Part shown: positions 55,829 to 64,000 of the stretch, in pieces
How the letters are laid out: each line of letters begins with the position of its first letter
How positions within the stretch are numbered: the first letter of the stretch is position 1
DNA from: Sanguibacter suarezii NBRC 16159
GTDB lineage: Bacteria; Actinomycetota; Actinomycetes; Actinomycetales; Cellulomonadaceae
Length of the DNA stretch: 64,000 nt
Direction: 5' to 3'
Assembly: GCF_001552735.1 (NCBI RefSeq)
Contig: NZ_BCRT01000016.1
Coordinates: 62,001 to 126,000, forward strand
Program-made: the position numbers and the translations under genes
Notes under the pieces: model-generated
The model's database searches: none
What the model was told of the DNA's origin: nothing
The model's input: only the letters and a program-made list of their open reading frames with translations

Positions 55829-56791
55829 ATGACGTCTTCGACTCCGTGCACGGCCTGGGGCTTCGGCCTGGCCACCGTGACCACAACCGGTTCCACCCTG
55901 GATGTCTGGTACCCGAGCCCCGCTCTGGGTCCCGCGCCGGACGACCCGGTCCCGCCCGCAGAGCTCGCGGCGCTCGTGGGCACCGACGAGGCCCGTGGCG
56001 TCGAGCTGGTCCTCGTGCGCACCGACATCTCCCTCCAGGACGCACCCGCCGACGCCGCCGACGCCTACCTGCGCCTGCACCTCCTCTCGCACTGCCTCGT
56101 CCCCCCGCACGGGCAGAACCTCGACGGGATCTTCTCCGTGCTGTCCAACGTCGTGTGGACCAACCACGGGCCCTGCGCGGCCGAGGACTTCGAGGCCACC
56201 CGGCTGCGTCTGCGCGCCCGCGGCCCGGTCACCGTGCTGAGCGTGGACAAGTTCCCGCGCATGGTCGACTACGTCGTCCCCCCGGGCGTGCGCATCGCCG
56301 ACGCCGACCGGGTGCGCCTGGGCGCGCACCTCGCGCCGGGGACGACCGTCATGCACGAGGGCTTCGTCAACTTCAACGCCGGCACGCTGGGCGTCTCCAT
56401 GGTCGAGGGCCGCATCTCGGCGGGCGTGACCGTCGGCGACGGCTCCGACATCGGTGGTGGCGCCTCGATCATGGGGACGCTGTCCGGGGGCGGGCGCGAG
56501 GTCATCTCCATCGGTGAGCGGTCCCTGCTCGGCGCGAACGCCGGTCTGGGCATCGCCCTGGGCGACGATTGCATCGTGGAGTCCGGCCTGTACGTCACCG
56601 CGGGCACCAAGGTCACCCTCGTCGGTGACGCCTCCGGCGACACCGTGGGCGGCACCCGGGTGGTCAAGGCCCGCAGCCTCTCCGGCCAGGACAACCTGCT
56701 CTTCCGCCGCAACTCCATCACCGGCGGTGTCGAGGTGGTCTCCCGGGCCGGCGTCGGCATCGAGCTCAACGCCGCCCTGCACGCCAACTGA
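55829..56791 (+). CDS. dapD: 2,3,4,5-tetrahydropyridine-2,6-dicarboxylate N-succinyltransferase
   Basis: A 320-residue trimeric acyltransferase of the actinobacterial DapD type. The N-terminal alpha/beta domain runs to about 150. A left-handed beta-helix follows, with hexapeptide repeats ([63 protein letters not shown] pattern). The conserved catalytic region has MVEGRISAG and [14 protein letters not shown]. It succinylates tetrahydrodipicolinate before DapC and DapE act. The lysozyme-like gene starts 3 bp after its stop. Confidence 0.95.
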   Translation: MTSSTPCTAWGFGLATVTTTGSTLDVWYPSPALGPAPDDPVPPAELAALVGTDEARGVELVLVRTDISLQDAPADAADAYLRLHLLSHCLVPPHGQNLDGIFSVLSNVVWTNHGPCAAEDFEATRLRLRARGPVTVLSVDKFPRMVDYVVPPGVRIADADRVRLGAHLAPGTTVMHEGFVNFNAGTLGVSMVEGRISAGVTVGDGSDIGGGASIMGTLSGGGREVISIGERSLLGANAGLGIALGDDCIVESGLYVTAGTKVTLVGDASGDTVGGTRVVKARSLSGQDNLLFRRNSITGGVEVVSRAGVGIELNAALHAN

Positions 56792-56794
56792 CCC

Positions 56795-57763
56795 GTGCAC
56801 ACCACCGCGCCCCCGCCCCGCTCGGCGCGCTCGCGCCGCAACGCCCGACGCCGCGCGCTGCGCGGGGCGGGGGTCGGCGTCGTCGTGCTGGCGGTGGCGG
56901 TCGGCGGTGTCGTCGTGCTGCTCCAGCAGACGACGCCGCAGGCCCCCGTGCGCCAGGAGTGCACCGCGGACCTGGACGGCACCGCCTGGCGACTGTCCCC
57001 GGCCCAGGCCGACAACGCCGCGCTCATCACCGCGGTGTCGGTCCGCCGTGCGATGCCAGCGCGCGCGGCCACCATCGCCCTGGCCACCGCGCTGCAGGAG
57101 TCACGGCTCATCAACATCGACTACGGCGACCGTGACTCCGTGGGGCTCTTCCAGCAGCGCACCTCCCAGGGCTGGGGCAGCATCGAGGAGATCATGGACC
57201 CGGTCTACTCCACGAACGCCTTCTTCGACGGGCTGGACAAGGTCTCCGGCTACACCGAGCTGCCGGTGACCGACGCTGCGCAGGCGGTGCAGCGCTCCGG
57301 CTTCCCTGACGCCTACGCCCAGCACGAGATGCGGTCGCGGGCCTGGGCCGCGGGCCTGACCGGGCAGTCGCAGGCGACCATCACGTGCTCTCTCCTTGCG
57401 GCCGAGCCCCTCGCCGCCGACGACGCGGCGGCGCTGGCCACCGCCCGGACGGCCCTGCGCGACCGCGTCGTCCGCGACTTCGGCGACCTCCCGGTCACCG
57501 ACGACGGCGCGGCGTCTGTGGTCGTCGACGTCGCGGCGCTGTCCACCGTCCCCGGTGACGACGCCGTCACCGCCCGCCTCGCCTGGGCGCTGGCCCAGTG
57601 GGGGGTCGCGTCTGCGCACTCGACCGGGGTGGGGTCGGTCGACGTCGCGGGCCAGGTGTGGTCCCGTCAGGACGGGACGTGGTCCGCCGCACAGACGACA
57701 GACGGCGAGGGCGCGGCCCCGCTGGACGTGTCCAGCGTGCGGCTCACCCTCGCCGTCCGGTAG
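56795..57763 (+). CDS. Membrane-anchored lytic-transglycosylase/lysozyme-like protein
   Basis: A 322-residue protein with an Arg-rich start and one membrane helix at about 28-48 (GVGVVVLAVAVGGVVVLLQQ), so it is anchored or exported. Residues about 75-170 contain TIALATALQESRLINIDYGDRDSVGLFQQRTSQGWGS, the SLT-like ES...GLFQ pattern with a catalytic Glu candidate. This occurs in actinobacterial wall hydrolases. The rest (VVVDVAALSTVPGDDAV... TARLAWALAQWGV) is unassigned. It is coupled to dapD, linking DAP synthesis to wall remodelling. Activity is inferred. Confidence 0.72.
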   Translation: MHTTAPPPRSARSRRNARRRALRGAGVGVVVLAVAVGGVVVLLQQTTPQAPVRQECTADLDGTAWRLSPAQADNAALITAVSVRRAMPARAATIALATALQESRLINIDYGDRDSVGLFQQRTSQGWGSIEEIMDPVYSTNAFFDGLDKVSGYTELPVTDAAQAVQRSGFPDAYAQHEMRSRAWAAGLTGQSQATITCSLLAAEPLAADDAAALATARTALRDRVVRDFGDLPVTDDGAASVVVDVAALSTVPGDDAVTARLAWALAQWGVASAHSTGVGSVDVAGQVWSRQDGTWSAAQTTDGEGAAPLDVSSVRLTLAVR

Positions 57764-57764
57764 C

Positions 57765-59063
<1,299 letters not shown>

Positions 59064-59247
59064 GTCTTCCTTCCTGCTGCACTTCGCGCCTGGGTCAGGC
59101 GGAGCGGTGCGTGCCATGTCGACGCTCTGTTAAGCGCCGCGGAGCGACCGGGTCAGTCCTCGACGAGGACGACTCCGGCCCTAGTTGACGGTACCTGCCT
59201 CACGGGCATGTGCCCAATTCGTGAAGGGCCCTAAGACCTAGTTCGAG

Positions 59248-59263
59248 AGTGATACAGGACACA
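59248..59263. promoter_or_regulatory. Weak Crp/GlxR-type site upstream of gltA
   Basis: AGTGATACAGGACACA reads TGTGTCCTGTATCACT on the gltA strand and matches TGTGA-N6-TCACA at 8 of 10 core positions. It lies about 185 bp before the gltA start. In corynebacteria gltA is a GlxR target, which gives it some weight. Confidence 0.35.
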
Positions 59264-59265
59264 TT

Positions 59266-59283
59266 CCGCCCGGCGGCGGGCGG
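59266..59283. terminator. Possible hairpin after dapC
   Basis: CCGCCCG (59266-59272) and CGGGCGG (59277-59283) form a 7-bp GC stem with a 4-nt loop, about 20 bp past the dapC stop. It may separate dapC from gltA. Confidence 0.4.
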
Positions 59284-59303
59284 ACGAGGTGCCTGAGCAG
59301 CCC

Positions 59304-60428
59304 TCAGCCCACCATCAGGCGGGCGGCCGCCGCGGCGATCCGCTCGTCCGGGGCGGTGAGCGCCACCCGCACGTGCCCCCCGCCGGCCGAGCCGTAGAAG
59401 GTCCCGGGAGCCACGAGGATCCCGCGCTCGGCGAGGGAGTCCACGGTCGCCCACGCGGACGCCTCCTCCTGAGGCCGGGTCCACAGGTACAGCCCCGCCT
59501 CGGAGTGGTCCACGACCATCCCGGCAGCCTGCAGGGCCGCGAGCATCACCTCGCGACGACGGCGGTACACCTCGCGCTGGGCCGCGACGTGGGAGTCGTC
59601 GGTCAGCGCGAGGGTCATCGCCGCCTGCACCGGGGCCGGAACGATCATTCCCAGGTGCTTGCGCAGCTCGAGGAGCTGGCTCACCAGGACCTGGTCCCCG
59701 GCGACGAAGGCCGCCCGGTAGCCGGCCAGGTTGGACTGCTTGGACAGGGAGTAGGCCACGAGCAGGCCCTCGTGGGAGCCGCCGTTGACCCGCGGGTCGA
59801 GGATGCTCGGCACGCCGGAGCTCGCCCAGGGCTCGGTCCAGGCCAGCTCCGCGTAGCACTCGTCGCTGACCACGACCGCGCCGATCCGGCGGGCGGCCGC
59901 CACGATCTCCGCGAGCTCGGCGACCGAGGCCACCGCACCGGTGGGGTTGGCCGGGGAGTTCACCCAGACCAGCCGGACGTCGCTGCGGTCGGCCCAGTCC
60001 TGGACCGAGGTCGCCGGGAGTGGGGTCGCCCCCGCCAGCCGCGCGCCGACGTCGTAGGTCGGGTACGCGACGGCGGGGTGCACGACCGTGTCCCCGGGGC
60101 CGAGGGAGAGCAAGGAGGGCAGCAGCCCGACGAGCTCCTTGGACCCGATGGTCGGCAGGACGGCGGCAGGGTCCAGCCCGGGGACGCCGCGGCGACGGGC
60201 GAACCATCCGGCCACCGCCTCCCGCAGCGCGGGGGTGCCGTGGGTCGTGGGATAGCCGTGGGCGTCGCCCGCGCGCGCGAGCGCCTCCTGGATGATCTCC
60301 GGCGTCGGGTCGACCGGCGTCCCCACGGACAGGTCGACGATGCCGTCCGGGTGGGACCGGGCCCGCTGCGCGGCAGGGACCAGCGTGTCCCAGGGAAAGG
60401 TCAGGTCGCTCAGGTCAGCGAAGCCCAT
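59304..60428 (-). CDS. dapC: Succinyldiaminopimelate transaminase
   Basis: A 374-residue class I/II PLP aminotransferase of the actinobacterial DapC type, converting N-succinyl-2-amino-6-ketopimelate to N-succinyl-DAP. Visible: LSVGTPVDPTPEIIQEAL, VLPTIGSKELVGLLPSLL, VHPAVAYPTYDVGARLAG, WVNSPANPTGAV, VSDECYAELAW, the PLP lysine in YSLSKQSNLAGYRAAF and VGGGHVRVALTAPDE-type C-terminal Arg. It lies 13 bp after fdxA on the same strand, an order conserved in many actinobacteria. Confidence 0.93.
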   Translation of the reverse strand: MGFADLSDLTFPWDTLVPAAQRARSHPDGIVDLSVGTPVDPTPEIIQEALARAGDAHGYPTTHGTPALREAVAGWFARRRGVPGLDPAAVLPTIGSKELVGLLPSLLSLGPGDTVVHPAVAYPTYDVGARLAGATPLPATSVQDWADRSDVRLVWVNSPANPTGAVASVAELAEIVAAARRIGAVVVSDECYAELAWTEPWASSGVPSILDPRVNGGSHEGLLVAYSLSKQSNLAGYRAAFVAGDQVLVSQLLELRKHLGMIVPAPVQAAMTLALTDDSHVAAQREVYRRRREVMLAALQAAGMVVDHSEAGLYLWTRPQEEASAWATVDSLAERGILVAPGTFYGSAGGGHVRVALTAPDERIAAAAARLMVG

Positions 60429-60441
60429 CGGGGCGGCGCCG

Positions 60442-60759
60442 TCAGGCCTGGGGCGGGAGCACGGAGATGACGGGGTGATCCTTGTCGATCATGCCCATCT
60501 TCGCCGCGCCGCCCGGGGAGCCGAGGTCGTCGAAGAACTCGACGTTCGCCTTGTAGTAGTCCGACCACTCCTCGGGGACGTCGTCCTCGTAGTAGATGGC
60601 CTCGACCGGGCAGACCGGCTCGCAGGCGCCGCAGTCCACGCACTCGTCCGGGTGGATGTACAGGGAGCGTTTGCCCTCATAGATGCAGTCCACGGGACAC
60701 TCTTCGATGCACGCCTTGTCCTTGACATCGACACAAGGCTGAGCGATCACGTAGGTCAC
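60442..60759 (-). CDS. fdxA: 7Fe ferredoxin
   Basis: A 105-residue ferredoxin. The N-terminal cluster motif is TYVIAQPCVDVKDKACIEECPVDCIYEG, and the second is CVDCGACEPVCPVEAIYYEDDVP. Together these carry the Cys set for one 3Fe-4S and one 4Fe-4S cluster, as in the FdxA/FdxC group. The GTG start at 60759 has a GGAAGGA ribosome-binding site and yields the family's MTYVIAQPC start. It carries low-potential electrons to partners not encoded here. dapC follows directly. Confidence 0.95.
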   Translation of the reverse strand: MTYVIAQPCVDVKDKACIEECPVDCIYEGKRSLYIHPDECVDCGACEPVCPVEAIYYEDDVPEEWSDYYKANVEFFDDLGSPGGAAKMGMIDKDHPVISVLPPQA

Positions 60760-60882
60760 TTCGTGGTCCTTCCCGGAGGGCGAGTCCAGACGACTTCCCA
60801 TGCCAGATGGCATGGGACTCTAGTATCGCCTAGATTCTGCGCGTCCGGTCGCGCCGCCCACCCTGTGAATACTCGAGGTCCT

Positions 60883-61170
60883 GTGAACTATCTAACACCC
60901 CCTGGCGACGCCGAGCGAGCCCCTCAGCCCTGGCAGGCATGGTCCCCAGGGACCCGGGTGATGATCCGCAGGACCCTGCCGCCGGGATCCTCGCACCTGT
61001 ACACGGACCTGCTGGGCACGATCCTCGAGGTCACGCCGGCCGGTGTCCGGCTCCAGACGCGGACCGCGGTCGTGGACGTCCCAGGCGCGGAGATCGCCAC
61101 GGGCAAGCCGATCCCCCCAGCCCCGCCGCGGCGTCGCCCACGAGCGGACGACGGGCAGCAGGGGGCGTAG
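60883..61170 (+). CDS. Stand-alone SH3-like domain protein (GNAT N-terminal domain type)
   Basis: A 95-residue protein. Residues about 18-75 (WSPGTRVMIRRTLPPGSSHLYTDLLGTILEVTPAGVRLQTR..., then VVDVPGAEIATGKPIPPAP) resemble the small barrel domain that precedes the acetyltransferase domain in some actinobacterial GNAT proteins. Here only this domain remains. The tail is Pro/Arg-rich (PPRRRPRADDG). The GTG start at 60883 follows CGAGG at a good distance. It is divergent from fdxA and convergent with tyrA. Function unknown; it could be an acetyltransferase relic or a free-standing regulator. Confidence 0.65.
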   Translation: MNYLTPPGDAERAPQPWQAWSPGTRVMIRRTLPPGSSHLYTDLLGTILEVTPAGVRLQTRTAVVDVPGAEIATGKPIPPAPPRRRPRADDGQQGA

Positions 61171-61190
61171 CTACCGGCGTCAGCAGGACG

Positions 61191-62204
61191 TCAGCGGGGT
61201 GCGACGACGACGACGGAGCCGTGGGCAGGGTCGGCGGCCAGCACCTGACCGCCCGACGCTCCCAGCTCGCTCAGGTGCTCCTGCCAGCCGGGCAGGTCCG
61301 CCAGGACGAGGCTCTGGACGTCCTCGGCCTCGGGGGTCCCCGCCGCATCGTCGACGGTGCCGTCCCCCGCGTCGCGCAGGACGTCCGCGCGGTCGAAGAA
61401 CTCCTCCGTCGGCCCGTTGGACTCCAGGGCCCCGGCGAGCTGCTCCAGCTCCGCGATAGCCCGGCGCAGCACGGGTGCCACCCACGCGGCGTTGTCGGTG
61501 ACCATCGCCTGGGTCCGGCGCGGGGTGGTCCGGGCGACGCGGGTGCCGTCCCGGAAGCTGCCCGCTGACAGGCCCACCGCGACGGGCCGGATGGCCGCGT
61601 GGGCCACGAGGTTGAGCAGCTCGGTCGCCATGACGTGCGGCAGGTGGGAGATGAGGGCTGCCGCCTCGTCGTGCACGTCGTCGGTCAGGGGGTAGAGCAC
61701 TCCGTCGAAGGTCGCGGTGATCATCGCCGCGACCATGAGGAAGGCTCGCTCGGAGGTGGTGCGGTCCAGCGTGAGGGCCCACCGGGCCCCGACGAGCAGG
61801 TCGGCGTGGGAGGCCCCGAAGCCGCTGTGCTCGGTCCCGGCCATCGGGTGCGCTCCGACGTAGCGGTCGCTCAGCCCGGCGCGGTCCATCGCAGCCCGGA
61901 CGGGCGTCTTGACGCTGCCCACGTCCGTGACCACGGTGTCCGGGCCGAGGACCGAGGCGAGCAGCTGGGCGGTCTGGTCGACGGCGCGCAGCGGGACCGC
62001 CACGACCACGAGGTCCGCGTCGGCGCCGGCGAGGTCCGCGGGAGCGGCGAGGACGTCGACGCCCAGGGCGCGGGCCGCCTCGCGGGTGGAGGGGTCAGGG
62101 TCCCAGCCGACGACCGCCGTCCCGGTCTCGAGCAGCCGGCGGGCCAGCGACCCGCCGATGAGCCCCAGCCCGAGGACCGCGACCCGGCGCGGGGCGGTGG
62201 TCAT
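61191..62204 (-). CDS. tyrA: Prephenate dehydrogenase
   Basis: A 337-residue enzyme oxidising prephenate to 4-hydroxyphenylpyruvate for tyrosine. The NAD site is RRVAVLGLGLIGGSLARRLLETG. LVVVAVPLRAVDQTAQLL and VVTDVGSVKTPVRAAMDRAG follow, and the catalytic His is in YVGAHPMAGTEHSGFGA. The C-terminal helical dimer domain has HDEAAALISHLPHVMATELL and GSFRDGTRVARTTPRR. Its ATG overlaps the pheA stop by 4 bp. No fused chorismate mutase or ACT domain. Confidence 0.95.
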   Translation of the reverse strand: MTTAPRRVAVLGLGLIGGSLARRLLETGTAVVGWDPDPSTREAARALGVDVLAAPADLAGADADLVVVAVPLRAVDQTAQLLASVLGPDTVVTDVGSVKTPVRAAMDRAGLSDRYVGAHPMAGTEHSGFGASHADLLVGARWALTLDRTTSERAFLMVAAMITATFDGVLYPLTDDVHDEAAALISHLPHVMATELLNLVAHAAIRPVAVGLSAGSFRDGTRVARTTPRRTQAMVTDNAAWVAPVLRRAIAELEQLAGALESNGPTEEFFDRADVLRDAGDGTVDDAAGTPEAEDVQSLVLADLPGWQEHLSELGASGGQVLAADPAHGSVVVVAPR

Positions 62205-63181
62205 GCCCACAGCAGACCGCGTCGCAGCGCGAGCTCGTCGGCCCCGGCCTGGACGCTGCCGGCGGGGACCCGGTCCACCTCGACGGTCTCGTCGAGCTCC
62301 CCTCGGGAGGGGAAGACCCCTAGGGTCTTGACCGAGTCGCCGGCCGCGAGCAGCCCCTCCAGGACGCTGCGGACGGAGGCGTCCCACGGTGCGCCGTCGA
62401 CGGTGATGATGAAGACGTACTTCGCCTCGAGGGCCTTGATGGGCCGCGTGATGAGGCTGGACATGTTGACGCCGAGGGAGCCGAAGGCGTCGGTGATCCG
62501 TGCGAGCACCCCGGGTCCGGTGACGTGCGGGGTGATCGCGAGCATGGTGCGCCAGGTCCCGGCTGCACCCTCGATCGCACCACCGGCCGCGTCGATGCCG
62601 CCCTCGACCGCGCTGTCGCGGCTGGCCAGGAGCAGGAACCGGGTACGGGCGCCGTGGAAGTCCTCGACCGAGCGGGTGTGGGTGCGCATCCCGTAGATCT
62701 CGCCGCAGATCCGCGGCGCGAGGGCGAGCTGTCCGGGGACGAGGTCGCGGCAGGCGGCCGCGTTGGAGGTCGCCGGCACGGTCGTCAGGGCATGGGCGGT
62801 GATGAAGGCCTCGCACTGGGCCAGCCCGTGCGGATGGCTGGAGACCTGGGTGGCGGGGCCGTCGTCGTCGGGCAGGGCGAAGGCGTCGAAGGTGATCGTC
62901 ACGAAGGCCTCGTCCACGGCGACGACGTCGCGGGAGGCCACGATCGCGTCGAGGGAGGGGACGACGTAGCCCTCCACGGAGTTCTCGATCGCCACGACGC
63001 CACGGTCGACCTCGCCCGAGGCGACCTGGGCGTAGACGTCAGCCACCGTGCGCAACGGGACGAGCTCGACGGACGGAGCGTCGGGCATGTCGCTCAGGGT
63101 CCGGACCCAGCCCAGCGTCGCCTCGTGCGTGAAGGTGCCCTCCGGGCCGAGGTAGGCCAGCCGCAGGTCAGGCGCGGTCAC
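62201..63181 (-). CDS. pheA: Prephenate dehydratase
   Basis: A 326-residue enzyme converting prephenate to phenylpyruvate for phenylalanine. The PDT domain begins LRLAYLGPEGTFTHEATLGW. It includes VAIENSVEGYVVPSLDAIVASRD and the SHPHGLAQCEAFITAHAL region, with RFLLLASRDS near its end. The C-terminal ACT regulatory domain has LAITPHVTGPGVLARITDAFGSLGVNMSSLITRPIK (Phe-binding loop ESRP is replaced by LITRP). The GTG start at 63181 overlaps the upstream gene's stop. Feedback by Phe is expected through the ACT domain. Confidence 0.95.
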   Translation of the reverse strand: MTAPDLRLAYLGPEGTFTHEATLGWVRTLSDMPDAPSVELVPLRTVADVYAQVASGEVDRGVVAIENSVEGYVVPSLDAIVASRDVVAVDEAFVTITFDAFALPDDDGPATQVSSHPHGLAQCEAFITAHALTTVPATSNAAACRDLVPGQLALAPRICGEIYGMRTHTRSVEDFHGARTRFLLLASRDSAVEGGIDAAGGAIEGAAGTWRTMLAITPHVTGPGVLARITDAFGSLGVNMSSLITRPIKALEAKYVFIITVDGAPWDASVRSVLEGLLAAGDSVKTLGVFPSRGELDETVEVDRVPAGSVQAGADELALRRGLLWA

Positions 63182-64000
63182 CGGGCGAAGACCTCGGCGG
63201 ACGCCCACACGGGGGTCAGTGCGTCCGGTCCGGGCAGGAACTCCTGGCCGGCGAGCACCGCGAGCACCCGGTGCTCGACCCCACGGGCCGCGAACTCGGC
63301 GAGCAGGCTCTCCAGGACGGTGGAGTCCGCACAGGTGAAGGAGGTGAGGAAGACGTGCGGCCCGGCCTGAGAGCGCTGGCTGCGCAGGTGCTGCAGGTCG
63401 ATCCCGGTGGCGGCGATGACGCCCAGGGTCTCCTGCAGGGAGCCGCGGTGGTCGTCGCGCGGACCGAAGGCCAGCCACACCTGGGCGGGCCGGTCGAAGC
63501 GGGTGAGCGTCTCGTGGGTCTGCAGCAGGCCGTACCAGATGAGCGGTACCTGTCCCAGGCGCTCGCTGCCCGGCAGCTCCTGGAAGCCGGCGGGGATGGC
63601 CGAGCGCTCGACGACGAGGGTCCCGTGCTCACCGGCGAGGGCGATGCGCTCCTCGAGGGTCGTGGTGGTGGGCACCAGGTGCGGGCTCACGCCCATCGCC
63701 CGGAGCACATGGCGGCAGTCACGCATGCCCGCCTCGTCGACGATCGCGGTGCCGCTGGCCTCGGCGGTCCGTCCCACCCAGGTCCACTGGGAGGGGACGG
63801 CCACAGCCTGCGTGAGCAGCAGGGACCGGTCGCCCGAGAGCAGCAGCCGCTCGAGCTCCGGTGTGGGCTGGGCAGGGTGACCGATGTGCACGACGGCGGA
63901 GAGGTTGGCCATGTTGGCGATCGTGGCGAGGGTGGCCGTGGTGGACCCGAGGTCGAGCAGGATGCCGTCACCCCACCCGCCTGTCTCGGCTGCCAGCCGT
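63178..64000 (-). CDS. Unrecognised protein with ACT-like C-terminal region, 5' part outside window
   Basis: The last 273 codons of a gene that enters from the right edge; the frame is open to 64000. The first visible residues include GDGILLDLGSTTATLATIAN and AVVHIGHPAQPTPELERLLL. A middle section reads GTAIVDEAGMRDCRHVLRAMGV. The C-terminal part has DDHRGSLQETLGVIAATGIDLQHLRSQRSQ and FLTSFTCADSTVLESLLAEFAARGVEH, the pattern of an ACT-type domain beside pheA's own. It could be a degenerate prephenate dehydratase-like or a regulatory partner of aromatic synthesis. Its GTGA overlap with pheA implies coupled translation. Confidence 0.55.
   Translation of the reverse strand, partial: RLAAETGGWGDGILLDLGSTTATLATIANMANLSAVVHIGHPAQPTPELERLLLSGDRSLLLTQAVAVPSQWTWVGRTAEASGTAIVDEAGMRDCRHVLRAMGVSPHLVPTTTTLEERIALAGEHGTLVVERSAIPAGFQELPGSERLGQVPLIWYGLLQTHETLTRFDRPAQVWLAFGPRDDHRGSLQETLGVIAATGIDLQHLRSQRSQAGPHVFLTSFTCADSTVLESLLAEFAARGVEHRVLAVLAGQEFLPGPDALTPVWASAEVFAR

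Overview
The window is ordinary chromosomal DNA of a very GC-rich actinobacterium. Evidence: an actinobacterial acyl-CoA carboxylase set with a separate epsilon subunit, the sigE-rseA-htrA-tatB cluster next to an O-methyltransferase gene (the order known from mycobacteria), a FolP2-like gene near a DUF3117 gene, an actinobacterial-type DapD, a 7Fe ferredoxin beside dapC, and many GTG starts. Overall content suggests Micrococcales (perhaps Intrasporangiaceae or a relative), which is an inference. I see no insertion sequence, phage gene, CRISPR array, rRNA or tRNA, and no compositional island. Genes are packed tightly, often with 1-4 bp ATGA/GTGA overlaps.

Layout. 1-5.8 kb: accessory enzymes and regulators (MDR oxidoreductase fragment, TetR, phosphotransferase, Bcr/CflA-type MFS pump, a membrane-anchored protein, SRAP/YedK DNA-protein crosslink protein, class III nucleotide cyclase). 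5.8-17.7 kb: birA and the acyl-CoA carboxylase genes (beta, a His-rich protein, epsilon; then maf and the alpha/biotin subunit), with VKOR, a DUF885 metallopeptidase, Nudix and EEP-family proteins. 17.8-38 kb: LpdA-type quinone reductase and nucleoside salvage. The salvage genes comprise punA and a phosphohexo/pentomutase on the plus strand. On the minus strand a long run goes bmpA, ABC ATPase, two permeases, cdd, deoA, two DUF202 proteins, a papain-like/C39-like protein, a small acidic protein, add and deoC. Between these two groups lie a DUF4352 protein, a NarL-type two-component pair and a siderophore-interacting reductase. 37-46 kb: M20 amidohydrolase, manC, sdhCDAB, a BrkB-like membrane protein, a 2'-5' RNA ligase-like protein and trpS. 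46-57.8 kb: envelope-stress cluster (sigE, rseA, htrA, tatB), O-methyltransferase, pepA, DUF3117, FolP2-like, LOG-family protein, dapE/dapD and a lysozyme-like secreted protein. 57.8-64 kb: gltA, dapC, fdxA, a stand-alone SH3-like protein, tyrA, pheA and the 3' part of an ACT-like protein.

Functional logic. Imported nucleosides (BmpA system) can be deaminated (Cdd, Add), phosphorolysed (DeoA, PunA), isomerised (mutase) and cleaved (DeoC). The carboxylase genes make malonyl-/methylmalonyl-type extender units and depend on BirA. gltA and sdhCDAB are TCA-cycle genes. dapC/D/E serve lysine and peptidoglycan synthesis, and tyrA/pheA aromatic amino acids.

The most interesting signals are non-coding. 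A near-identical 17-bp motif (TTGTAGGRATCCYCCAW) lies upstream of both acyl-CoA carboxylase genes. Crp/GlxR-type palindromes (GTGA-N6-TCAC) occur in front of the cyclase gene, the SRAP gene and sdhC, with a weaker copy before gltA. A perfect 19-bp hairpin sits between bmpA and its ATPase gene. An unusual DUF202-DUF202-cysteine-peptidase-like module is embedded in the nucleoside catabolic operon. I found no clear wholly new defence or mobile system.
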